NCBI GenBank assembly: GCA_917880885.1
Contig: OU862913.1
Location: 26,607,286 to 26,671,285, forward strand
DNA: 64,000 nt
From: Limnephilus marmoratus
Lineage: Eukaryota; Arthropoda; Insecta; Trichoptera; Limnephilidae
Reading direction: 5' to 3'
Made by a program: the position numbers and the translations under genes. This document shows positions 45,869 to 54,800 of the stretch, piece by piece (position 1 is the stretch's first letter; each line of letters begins with the position of its first letter). The notes below the pieces were generated by a model. That model saw only the letters and a list, made by a program, of their open reading frames with translations. It searched no databases and was not told where the DNA came from.

Positions 45869-46235
45869 ACATTCAGTGTCATTGCACTTCAAAAAAATAT
45901 TTGACAGTTAAATTGGTGTTGTCAGTCTACAAATTTAGTAGTTCCAGTTTTTATATTTTCTACTCTTTTTTGACAGACTATACATTACATATTTTCCGTA
46001 AATACTGCAAGTTTTAAGGCTCTTGAATAATGTATGTTATTCTTGAGGATGATATCTAAACATTCCCCACGCCGATACAGCAATTATATGAAATTCCCTC
46101 GATAGAAAAAAATTGCAAAGTATGCTCCGAAAATTATTATAAACATGTTTCTTTCAGTTATTTTACAAGTTACATGTAAGTTATAAGTTACATGAAAATT
46201 ATTATAAACGCGTTTTTTCAGTTATTTTACAAGTT

Positions 46236-46566
46236 ACGTGTACATGAGTAAGATCAAGAAAGGAACGCTCCGATGGTTTGGGCATGTAGAGCGAATGAAC
46301 GAGGAAAGGAGTGTAAGGTGAATATATGACGCAAATGTGAATGGTAGAAGAAGTCGAGGACGCCCTAGGAGGACATGGCACGACCAAGTGAATCAGATAC
46401 TTGAGTCGGGTCATGTCCAGAGTCAGAATAATAGAAGAGAATGTATGAGACGTTGTATGAATGTAAACGAGGCAAGGAATGTGTGCCAAGACCGGGATGT
46501 TTGGCGGTCCGTCCTCTCTGTCTACCCTTGCGGGGAAACGGCGTGATGGTTAGTTAGTTAGTTACA
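46236..46566 (+). pseudogene. RTE-like non-LTR retrotransposon 3' end
   Basis: Encodes KIKKGTLRWFGHVERMNEE and, after one in-frame stop, IYDANVNGRRSRGRPRRTWH and DQVNQILESGHVQ, the C-terminus of endonuclease-RT proteins. Ends with GGTTAGTTAGTTAG, the short simple-repeat tail expected of RTE elements. 5'-truncated; same family as 34709-35450. Confidence 0.75.
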
Positions 46567-46616
46567 TGTATAAAAAAATATTCACAGGGTTTCTTTAAAA
46601 GCTATTATGTAGTGCC

Positions 46617-46806
46617 GTTCCTTATCCAGAATATTCCTTAGTGAGATATGACATCTCTGTTTCTATCCGATTTCGGTCTTTCTTCTCCTTTTACCTTCTT
46701 GAAATATTCAAATTTCGCGCGATTTTTCGTCCCTCTATGATCGCAATCACTGCCGCCAACAGCTAAGCGTACGCAAGCATCGGCGCGACGCCATTTTCCT
46801 CAATTG
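46617..46806 (+). repeat. DIRS left inverted terminal repeat
   Basis: Reads inward from TTCCTTATCCAGAATATTCC to the CAATTG at 46801-46806. Its reverse complement is at 51332-51520 with very few differences by eye. It includes CGCCAACAGCTAAGCGTACG near the inner end. Confidence 0.92.
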
Positions 46807-46880
46807 GCGTCTAATTTCTATCGTGCGGTCGTCTAGTTGCGATATAAACTGGAAACTAGATTTTCTTCTCCGAAAAATTT

Positions 46881-48206
46881 TTGCAAAATCATTACGCAAT
46901 GTCAAAAAATAGTGTGTCTCTCGAAGCGGTTGAGATTCCCGCGTCCGCGAGTGTCAACCGCGACGAAATACGAAAAACGAAACGAAAGAATGTGTGTTCT
47001 GACTGTTCCTCTAGTGAATCCGTTTGTGACAATAAACGTAAAAGGCGAAGGCGTCGCCGACGCTCACCAAGTTCCGACAGCTCCACTTCCATGAACTTTT
47101 CAAGCAGGGCTTCACGCTCCAGAAGGCGAGGAATGGCCCGTTCTATTAAAAAATTAACTGAACAAGTAGGCAGACTACAAAATTTTATTTTGCAAGCACC
47201 GAGGTCAAGATTCGCAGAGAATGCAGCCTCAGAGAATATGTCCATTGCAGAATCTGAGAAAGAGTGCTCAACAGTATCCGGGCGTAATACTTGTGTTTTT
47301 CAAATGCCAAGTCCCACCATTTCGCTTAAAGAACCCTTAATGTCTGCCCCTCCTCGAGACAGACTCGAAGTGTTAGAGCGTCTTCAACGATTTAATCAGA
47401 AAGATTGGACCAATGTGAGATATAACAAGGTCATTAAGGAACACCTTGCTGATCCGGGCTTTAAGGAGCTTGAGGTGAATTTTGAGTTGCAACCGTATGA
47501 TTCTGGGTCTTCTCAACAGGTCGCTATTGAAAGATCTTTCGCGGCGATAACACATGCAGCTCTCAAGCACAGGGAGCAATTGCAGCAGTCTCTGCAGCAA
47601 TTGATCGAATGGGGGTTCGAAGTACAGAATATCTCTCCAGAAACTCTGTACGAGAAAGTTAACGAGTTGTTTGGAGGTCAGAACGACTTGCAAAAATGTT
47701 CTGATGACCTGCTGCAAATCACATGCGGAAAACGGGCAGAGATAATTGAATTTAGAAGGGACAGGATTCTCAATTCCTGTAAACAGAAATCAGACAAAAA
47801 AGTTCTTATGCAGATCCCTCCAACTTCCTCTCATCTCTTCAATGAGGAAGCCCTCTCTACCCAATTGCAGAAATTGGGAGGAGTAAAGAATTGTTTTAGG
47901 CCCTTCCCACAAGCCATCACTTCAACCGGTCCACCAAAGGAGGGGTCTGGTACAAAAAAGGCTTCAAAATCAGTTCAATACTTTCCGGCCCGAGATTCCT
48001 TTCCGGCCCGAGATATCTTTCCGGCCCGAGATTTTATTCCGTCTCGAGAATTTTTTCCATCCCGAGAATCCTTTCGCCCGAGGGGGGCAGACCCCCAAAG
48101 GTATCCCCAGCCCTCCACCTCTGGTGTTAAAAGGGGGGGAAAGGATAGTAGCAAGCGATCGGTGCGAGGGCAGACCTCTAACCGACGTTACTACAGGGGT
48201 GCATGA
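46881..48206 (+). CDS. DIRS ORF1, gag-like protein
   Basis: 441 codons. The N-terminus (about 1-85) is very basic and serine-rich with RKRRRRRRRSPSS. A helical middle region (about 130-300) probably forms the coat-like domain. The C-terminus has short tandem FPARDxF repeats (about 360-395) followed by RPRGADPQR. No zinc knuckle is seen. The last 83 bases overlap the start of the RT frame. Identified by position and composition only; DIRS gag proteins are poorly conserved. Confidence 0.75.
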   Translation: MQNHYAMSKNSVSLEAVEIPASASVNRDEIRKTKRKNVCSDCSSSESVCDNKRKRRRRRRRSPSSDSSTSMNFSSRASRSRRRGMARSIKKLTEQVGRLQNFILQAPRSRFAENAASENMSIAESEKECSTVSGRNTCVFQMPSPTISLKEPLMSAPPRDRLEVLERLQRFNQKDWTNVRYNKVIKEHLADPGFKELEVNFELQPYDSGSSQQVAIERSFAAITHAALKHREQLQQSLQQLIEWGFEVQNISPETLYEKVNELFGGQNDLQKCSDDLLQITCGKRAEIIEFRRDRILNSCKQKSDKKVLMQIPPTSSHLFNEEALSTQLQKLGGVKNCFRPFPQAITSTGPPKEGSGTKKASKSVQYFPARDSFPARDIFPARDFIPSREFFPSRESFRPRGADPQRYPQPSTSGVKRGGKDSSKRSVRGQTSNRRYYRGA

Positions 48207-50124
48207 CCGGAGGCCATCAAAGTTTCGAGCGGGGCAGTTGCTGAATTTCAAAAACAAATGGGCAGCTCTAAATGCTCCCAAAGTTATTCAAAAGATCATA
48301 GGGGGATACAGAATCCCCTTCTTTACAAAGCCCCTATTATTACGCCCAACTGCCTTAACTTTGAAAAAATTTGTGACAAAGACTACCCCAGAAATGACAA
48401 AAGAAATAGAAATTCTCAAAAAACTGAATATATTGGAACCGGCAGTCAAAGACTCCGGTTTTCTCTCCCAAATGTTCCTGGTCCGAAAAGGGGACGGCAG
48501 CAACAGACCTATCCTCAACCTGAAAGGTCTCAATCACTTTGTGTCTGTAAGAAGATTTTCTTTAATGTCACATCAGAAAGTTCCCGAATTTCTCCAACCA
48601 CAAGACTGGATGACAAAAATAGACATATCGCACGCATATTTTCACATTCCAGTCGCAGAGTCTCACCGTCGTTTTCTGAGGATTGTGTACAAAGGAGAGC
48701 TTTTGCAAATGACATGCCTCCCCCAGGGCTTGAGCAGTGCTCCACAAGCCTTTGCCAAGGTGACCAATTGGGTTGCGGAGACCCTACGTCATCAAAATGT
48801 GAGGATCGTTGTATACTTGGACGATTTCCTTCTGGCCCACCAGGACAGGGAAATTCTGAAGGTCCAAACAATTCTTTTTCTGAATCTACTGAGAGACCTC
48901 GGTTGGACCGTCAATTTGGAAAAATGCGTCAGCGAGCCGGTACAAACAGTGGAGTATCTGGGTGTAATGTGGGACACGCAACGCGGTCGGAAGTCGCTGA
49001 ACAGGAGGAAGTGGGAAGATCTTCAACAATCACTTCAAAGGCTTCAGAAGAAGAAGAAGTGGAATGTGAAGGAGGCACAGAGAGTTCTGGGAAAACTAAA
49101 TTTTGCATCGTTCGTCACTCCAAGAGGTCGTCTTCATTGCCGAAGGATGCAACTACAAATGCACTCCATGATGAAACTTCCCATACGAACGAGAATTCTC
49201 ATAAAGGAACCCGTGATGAAAGACATATCATGGTGGGCACAGAATGTAAAGGCCTTTATGCCACTACACGTCCCCGCTGCCTCTCATTTCCTCTCGACCG
49301 ATGCAGCAGATCATAGCTGGGGCGCTCAAGTGGACGATACTCCGATTGCGGGAAATTGGACCAGGGAACAGCAGAATTGGCACAGCAACTTGAAAGAGAT
49401 GTTTGCCATACTAAATGCCTTGAAATACCAGAACAAATTTTTGAGGAGTTCTACCGTTCTAATACAGTCAGACAACAGAACAGTTCTCGCTTATTTGAGG
49501 AACGAAGGAGGGACGAGATCCTTGAGTCTACTTCATCTGACCTTTCAGATTTTGTCTCTAGTAGACAAATACAATATAACCCTGCAAGTTCACTACCTAC
49601 CAGGGCGGTACAACGGTCTTGCGGACCATTTGTCCCGAGGAACCCGTCTACCGGAGTGGCACCTTCTAGCTCCTGCAACAGAACAGATATTTCACAAATG
49701 GGGCAGACCCACTGTGGACCTGTTTGCCTCTCACACGGCTCATGTAGTGAACAAATATGTATCCATAGACAGGAAAGACAAAGCGGCGATATTTCACAAT
49801 GCTTTCAGCAGACCTTGGCACTTTCCCCTGGCATGGGTGTTTCCGCCTCCTTGTCTAATTCCCCGAGTGCTTGCTCATCTGAACAACTCCACAGGAATTT
49901 ATCTGCTAGTAGCTCCCAAATGGACAAAAGTATTTTGGCTACCAGACTTGAAACAGAGAGCCTTGTGCCTACCTCAGGAGATCAAGAATCTACAAGAGAT
50001 ACTGATAGATACCACCACAGGCTCTCATCCCCAGCAAATACTTCAACTAGAACTGCAAGTGTGGAAAATTGGGGCTGGGATGATGCATTGCAAGGATGGT
50101 CTGATAGAGAAAGAGGGATTTTAA
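48124..50124 (+). CDS. DIRS ORF2, reverse transcriptase / RNase H / MT-like domain
   Basis: 666 codons. RT motifs run from KLNILEPAVKDSGFLSQMF through ILNLKGLN and QPQDWMTKIDISHAYFHIP to CLPQGLSSAPQAF and the catalytic box VVYLDDFLLAH. RNase H follows with STDAADHSWGA, the glutamate in NLKEMFAILNAL and QSDNRTVLAYL. The C-terminal part (WGRPTVDLFAS, then FPPPCLIPRVL and VAPKW) matches the region downstream of RNase H in DIRS elements, often called a Dam-like methyltransferase domain; I cannot verify its catalytic motif. All recognisable catalytic residues of RT and RNase H are present. The end overlaps the recombinase frame by about 770 bases. Confidence 0.92.
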   Translation: MLKGGERIVASDRCEGRPLTDVTTGVHDRRPSKFRAGQLLNFKNKWAALNAPKVIQKIIGGYRIPFFTKPLLLRPTALTLKKFVTKTTPEMTKEIEILKKLNILEPAVKDSGFLSQMFLVRKGDGSNRPILNLKGLNHFVSVRRFSLMSHQKVPEFLQPQDWMTKIDISHAYFHIPVAESHRRFLRIVYKGELLQMTCLPQGLSSAPQAFAKVTNWVAETLRHQNVRIVVYLDDFLLAHQDREILKVQTILFLNLLRDLGWTVNLEKCVSEPVQTVEYLGVMWDTQRGRKSLNRRKWEDLQQSLQRLQKKKKWNVKEAQRVLGKLNFASFVTPRGRLHCRRMQLQMHSMMKLPIRTRILIKEPVMKDISWWAQNVKAFMPLHVPAASHFLSTDAADHSWGAQVDDTPIAGNWTREQQNWHSNLKEMFAILNALKYQNKFLRSSTVLIQSDNRTVLAYLRNEGGTRSLSLLHLTFQILSLVDKYNITLQVHYLPGRYNGLADHLSRGTRLPEWHLLAPATEQIFHKWGRPTVDLFASHTAHVVNKYVSIDRKDKAAIFHNAFSRPWHFPLAWVFPPPCLIPRVLAHLNNSTGIYLLVAPKWTKVFWLPDLKQRALCLPQEIKNLQEILIDTTTGSHPQQILQLELQVWKIGAGMMHCKDGLIEKEGF

Positions 50125-51155
50125 AATCCAGCTGGCGAACTTCAACGCAAGCTTCTTATAAAGCAGCGTGGATTAGATGGCGTGAATGGTGTTCATCCAA
50201 CCATGTTAATTTCAGAGATCCAATGGGAGCTCAGTTGGCAAAGTTTCTAGCACATCTCAAAATATCGCTGAATTTAGCTCCTAGCACTATAGCTTTGCAT
50301 AAATCGGCTATTTCAACTTTATGCAATCCAAATAATGAAAATAGACTAAGTAACCATATTGTGGTGAAGCAAGTAATGAAAGGAATAGTAAACAGCTCGA
50401 TTAAAGTGCAACGGGATACAATATGGGACCCGAGACAAATATGTTCTTGGCTTCAGACTAACAATCCAGAAACTATAACCTTATTTGAAGCATCCAGAAG
50501 GTGTGCAGTCATACTCCTGTTAGCCTCAGGACGAAGGGTGCATGATCTGACACTTTTGAGATTAACATCGGAACATTTTATTGATATGGATGATCACATT
50601 ATTTTATGGCCTGCATTTGGTTCAAAGACAGATTCTGCAAAGTATCAACAATCAGGATGGAGATTAAACTCCTCATCAAATCAATCTACCGATCCTGTAT
50701 TTTGGCTTAGGAAGCTGTGTGTTCTCTCAAAGGACAGGAGACAAGAGGCACCCAATATTGATAACTTGTTTTTATCCACATCAGGTCCAACCAAAGCAGC
50801 TTCTAGAACAATTATCGGTGGATGGGTCAAGACAATACTTAGAGATGCTGGTATTGAGGCCTCTGCGGGAAGCACTAGGTCAGCAGTGGCTTCACTTCAG
50901 TGGTTTGAAAACTGTTCAATAGAGGACATTTTGGAAAAGGGAAATTGGCAGAATGAAAATACCTTCCAAAAATACTATAAAAAAGAAATAAGGCAGTCCA
51001 ATATTCAGGAGCCGGGGACTTCGTCATCCTTGACAGGCCTGTTTAAACCAATCATTCGCCTGAGGGGGGCAGACCCCCAAAGGCCCTCCATTTCTGGAGA
51101 CAGAAGGAGAAGCGATCATTGTGAGGGCAGACCTCCAACCGGCGCTTCTTTATGA
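49356..51155 (+). CDS. DIRS ORF3, tyrosine recombinase
   Basis: 599 codons open, but the first about 250 overlap ORF2 in another frame and may not be used. The conserved recombinase begins near NWGWDDALQGWSDRERG (about 50070). A SAM-like core-binding part contains SYKAAWIRWREWCSS and PSTIALHKSAISTL. Catalytic boxes are ASGRRVHDLTLLRL (first Arg), AGSTRSAVASLQW (second Arg box; the usual His two residues before looks replaced by Gly) and NTFQKYYKKE (nucleophile Tyr). The protein performs strand exchange of the circular cDNA into the genome. Translation start and mode are unknown. Confidence 0.88.
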   Translation: MDQGTAELAQQLERDVCHTKCLEIPEQIFEEFYRSNTVRQQNSSRLFEERRRDEILESTSSDLSDFVSSRQIQYNPASSLPTRAVQRSCGPFVPRNPSTGVAPSSSCNRTDISQMGQTHCGPVCLSHGSCSEQICIHRQERQSGDISQCFQQTLALSPGMGVSASLSNSPSACSSEQLHRNLSASSSQMDKSILATRLETESLVPTSGDQESTRDTDRYHHRLSSPANTSTRTASVENWGWDDALQGWSDRERGILKSSWRTSTQASYKAAWIRWREWCSSNHVNFRDPMGAQLAKFLAHLKISLNLAPSTIALHKSAISTLCNPNNENRLSNHIVVKQVMKGIVNSSIKVQRDTIWDPRQICSWLQTNNPETITLFEASRRCAVILLLASGRRVHDLTLLRLTSEHFIDMDDHIILWPAFGSKTDSAKYQQSGWRLNSSSNQSTDPVFWLRKLCVLSKDRRQEAPNIDNLFLSTSGPTKAASRTIIGGWVKTILRDAGIEASAGSTRSAVASLQWFENCSIEDILEKGNWQNENTFQKYYKKEIRQSNIQEPGTSSSLTGLFKPIIRLRGADPQRPSISGDRRRSDHCEGRPPTGASL

Positions 51156-51205
51156 AGGTGATCACAATTGGCATCAACACTGCCACCAGACGATAGCAGA
51201 CAATT

Positions 51206-51309
51206 CTCACTAAGGAATATTCTGGATAAGGAACGGCACTACATAATATTGGAGTTTTACCTACCATTAAAACTCTTATTATGTTGCCTTCCTTATCCAG
51301 AATATTCCT
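51206..51309 (+). repeat. DIRS internal complementary region
   Basis: CTCACTAAGGAATATTCTGG to ACATAATA (complement of the left end) is followed directly by TTGGAGTTTTACCTACC to TATCCAGAATATTCCT (complement of the right end). It is thus a complement of the circle junction, the template feature that lets DIRS elements complete their ends. Confidence 0.93.
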
Positions 51310-51331
51310 CATCCCCTGTCTGGTGAGACTA

Positions 51332-51562
51332 CAATTGAGGAAAATGGCGTCGCGCCGATGCTTGCGTACGCTTAGCTGTTGGCGGCAGTGATTGCGATCA
51401 TAGAGGGACGAAAAATCGCGCGAAATTTGAATATTTCAAGAAGGTAAAAGGAGAAGAAAGACCGAAATCGGATAGAAACAGAGATGTCATATCTCACTAA
51501 GGAATATTCTGGATAAGGAAGGCAACATAATAAGAGTTTTAATGGTAGGTAAAACTCCAATA
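51332..51562 (+). repeat. DIRS right inverted terminal repeat and terminal extension
   Basis: Mirror image of the left repeat up to about 51520, then a unique extension ending GGTAGGTAAAACTCCAA. The boundary is placed by comparison with the internal complementary region; TATT at the edge leaves 3-4 bases of ambiguity. Confidence 0.9.
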
Positions 51563-51672
51563 TTTTAAATGTAGACCGCACCCTTAGTCATACATTTTTT
51601 CCCCGGATTTGAATATTGGACATGATGCAGTATAGGCGAACGATGTTGGCGACAGTTTCATAATAAATTGGT

Positions 51673-51846
51673 TCATGGCCAATCTCCTTTAATTCTGTTG
51701 TCGTAATAGTAATTGTTGTATGAACTAACCCCGTTGTACTGCGCGTTGGGGACGTATGTGGCGGGAACGGAACAGCGCGCGCAATGCCTGCGCAAGGCCG
51801 GTCTCTGCCGCGCTCCACCTCCGCAGCGCACCGCAAATCTCAGCTC
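51673..51846 (-). CDS. Glutamate receptor exon E (C-terminal tail, stop)
   Basis: Acceptor TTTCAG|GAGCTGAGA; 57 codons and [21 protein letters not shown] and a Tyr/Asn-rich end ([10 protein letters not shown]) match kainate-receptor tails. A possible internal donor GGG|GTTAGT lies after QYNG in phase 0. The DIRS element starts about 110 bp past the stop, and I see no AATAAA before it. Confidence 0.85.
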   Translation of the reverse strand, partial: ELRFAVRCGGGARQRPALRRHCARCSVPATYVPNAQYNGVSSYNNYYYDNRIKGDWP

Positions 51847-54800
51847 CTGAAACACGGAGAATAGTCTTGTGGTTACAACTTGCCTAGTTTCAATATCAAA
51901 CCAACACTGCTCAGATTGAACATGTCCTAAACAATCTACAAAACACCTATAATAATGAATTAGTAATCATCGGTGTTGCATCTGAATCTGTTTCTGAATT
52001 ACAGCTTCAGATGCACTTGAAAATGGACTCTTTGTTGGAATTGGGTGATAATATATGTGAAAGGGAAAAATAATGGATTACAAGGAAAAAGGATAACCAA
52101 TCACTTACCTCTGCGAAGGCGAACAACACAATTAATAATATAAAAATAATAACAATGTTTATAATGATTTATTGTCTTTCTTTCTTAGTAACATGTAGAG
52201 GTAATGATATCCTCACTGGGATCTCCCGTGCTGAGGATTTCATTTACATATTATTATTAAATTATAAGAAACAAGCTCGTTCCCGGCATGCGTTGCTATG
52301 CCATTTAATAATGAAATTGTTCCTCCCTGCATGTCCTTTCCCATTCGTTCCGTTACCCTTCCCCTTCCTATCGAGGTAGTATGGAATCAGATCAGTAGTA
52401 TCGAGGTATCAGATCAGTAGCATCGAGGAATCAGATCAGTGACATTGAGGCACCTGATCAGTGGCAAACTGGCATCAGATCAGTAGCAACGAGGAATCAG
52501 ATCAGTGACATTGAGGCACCTGATTAGTGGCAACATGGCATCAGATCAGTAGCATCGAGGCATCAGATCAGAGGGGCTGCACTCTACACTGTAGGCAGAC
52601 GATTGACACTAGACGTGGGCAAAATGATTCCCAAAAGTGAATAGATCCCGTCTGATTCCCCGGGCCTTTTGAATTGATTCCTTCTATTCATTCCTTTAAT
52701 TCAATTAATTCCAAAAAAAAAAAAAAACTAGAGTGAATGGGTAGACTATGAAACACCGCAGAACCGCACAAAGAGGAGACTGATAGGCTACCAAGCACCG
52801 CACAAAGAGGAGACCGATTATTCTATCTCACTAACTCGCAGGCTAAAACCTATAGATTAATGTGTTTGTCTCTTTTTAGTGTCGCTTTTTCGTTTCATTT
52901 TAAATCACAATAAGTGGGGAGGCTACGAAGCATCACACAAAGAGAGGACCGATTATTCTATCTCATTATCTCGCAGGCTAAATCCTATACTTAGATGTAT
53001 ATGTTTGTCTTTTTTTAGTATCGTTATTTTTCGTATGTAAAATGTATTTATAGCTAGCAATTAAATCTTTAAATTTTACAGTTTTTTGTTTCACCCTTAA
53101 AGTATTTGATTTATTAAACTTAAAAGTATTTTATGACAGCTGATAACAGCTGACAACAGCTGATTGGCCTTATAATATATGCAAATTTACATTTTACATC
53201 TACCCAAGATCCACGTCTAAAAGTAGGTAGGTATTTGTATTCCAATATCTTTCATACGTGCCAAAAAAACGATTACAAGTGCACAATTTTTGCTTCTCAC
53301 TTTTCTAGCCGACGCCGCGATGTTCGGATTCAATGTCGAAAGTTTTCGGTTAACTATGTAATGAAATTGAAGGCTTGGCCCGCCGAGGAATTTGTGAACC
53401 GCTGCGCTCGGACGGATTAAGGGCCGGCATTGAGGAATGAAAGAGTAACTTTTGACTAGTATCTTGTGTCTTACCCCGCAGAGACTTGATCAACTCGCGA
53501 GCCGAGATTGACGTGAAACGATGATGTAAGACGATGACATCTGACGTCATTTTTAGGTCTGAGATTATCTAGAGACAACAACGTCACAAGTGAAAAAGAC
53601 TTTTAGTTTTAATTCGTGAATAAAGCGCTTCGGACAATTTCCGATAGCGACAGACTAGCTACGAGTACCTGGGACGCGGACGGGACGGGACGCGCGGGGA
53701 CCTTAGGACAATCTCAGGACATTGACTACGACAAATGATTAATTCCTTGCGTGAAAGGGACGCTCGGACAATTCGGCTGAATCGCGGCTGCGTTTTGATC
53801 TACGGGTTTTTAGAACGGCGGCCGGCGGTAGCGGGATACGAGTCGTTCACAATACCGTCGACAACTTCGCGGCGCGCCGCCCATTGAATAATATTTAAAT
53901 ACGGTATTTAATATATTTTAAAAATACCTATGAAACATTATAATATTTAAATCGTTTACGGAACACATTATTCATTGAAATAATTTAACAGTAAAATAAA
54001 TGGAAATTAAACATTTATGTTGCCGTTAAAAATGGTACGATACAAGGCCAAAGGTAAGGAATGAAGAATCAATTCCTTTTGAAATTGAGAATCAGATCAA
54101 GTGTGTCACAAGATTGAATTTATTCATTTAATTCGGTCATTCAATTTTGCCCATGTCTAATTGACACCCTATTTTAGATGAATAGCTTTTCTAAACAGAG
54201 TGCACCTGGCCGTCCAACAAGTAACAAACAATCTGGCTATAAGTAGGAACAAATATGCACCGCTAAGAAATGTTACAAACCTGCCCCATCTCGCTGCAGA
54301 GAGACTGGCGTCCCTGTGCCGCATTCTTCTTGGAGTTCCAACAGAATTCCAGGATTGCCACCAGGATGGCGAGGGCCAGCCCGCACAGGAGCACCACAAA
54401 AACTCCACCTGAAAATGCATACAAAACAACATTGGTAACTGCAAGCAACATGATAGCAAGCTAAATAATAACTGCGCTAAGTAAATTATTCTTTTTTTTT
54501 ACCAGCTCACCCGGCCACGCCTTGCTGTGGCTAACAAAACACAACGCCATCCATTGGATGGTTACCTAACCTTTTAAGTCGAAACCCCATCTGTTAATTT
54601 GCACACAAATCAAATCCACACCGTCCGCTTGCCCACCCGCTCGTCCACCACATACAGACATTCTCATATTTAAACCAATTTACACAAAACCTTGACAAAT
54701 TATATACCTTAACTTTCCTCATGAATCATTCTAGCTATTGGTGAAAACCGCATGAAAATCTGTTCAGCATTTTTTGAGTTTACGCAAACAGACAAACAGA

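Larger units (their letters stand above)
46603..51562 (+). mobile_element. Apparently intact DIRS-type tyrosine-recombinase retrotransposon
   Basis: About 4.96 kb. Three long overlapping open frames code for a gag-like protein, RT/RNase H and a tyrosine recombinase. Inverted terminal repeats of about 190 bp are at 46617-46806 and 51332-51520. The left end extends 14 bases and the right end about 42 bases beyond the shared part. A 104-bp internal complementary region at 51206-51309 is the reverse complement of the right end joined to the left end. That architecture is diagnostic of DIRS1-like elements, which integrate as circles without target duplication; none is seen here. No stop or frameshift interrupts the ORFs. 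Confidence 0.93.

Noticed and set aside
48258..49316. 352-codon ORF overlapping DIRS ORF2
   Set aside because: Out-of-frame shadow of the RT; serine/arginine-rich with none of the conserved motifs.
54169..54459. 96- and 62-codon ORFs around receptor exon D as separate genes
   Set aside because: They are the exon D coding strand read past its splice sites and its shadow frames.
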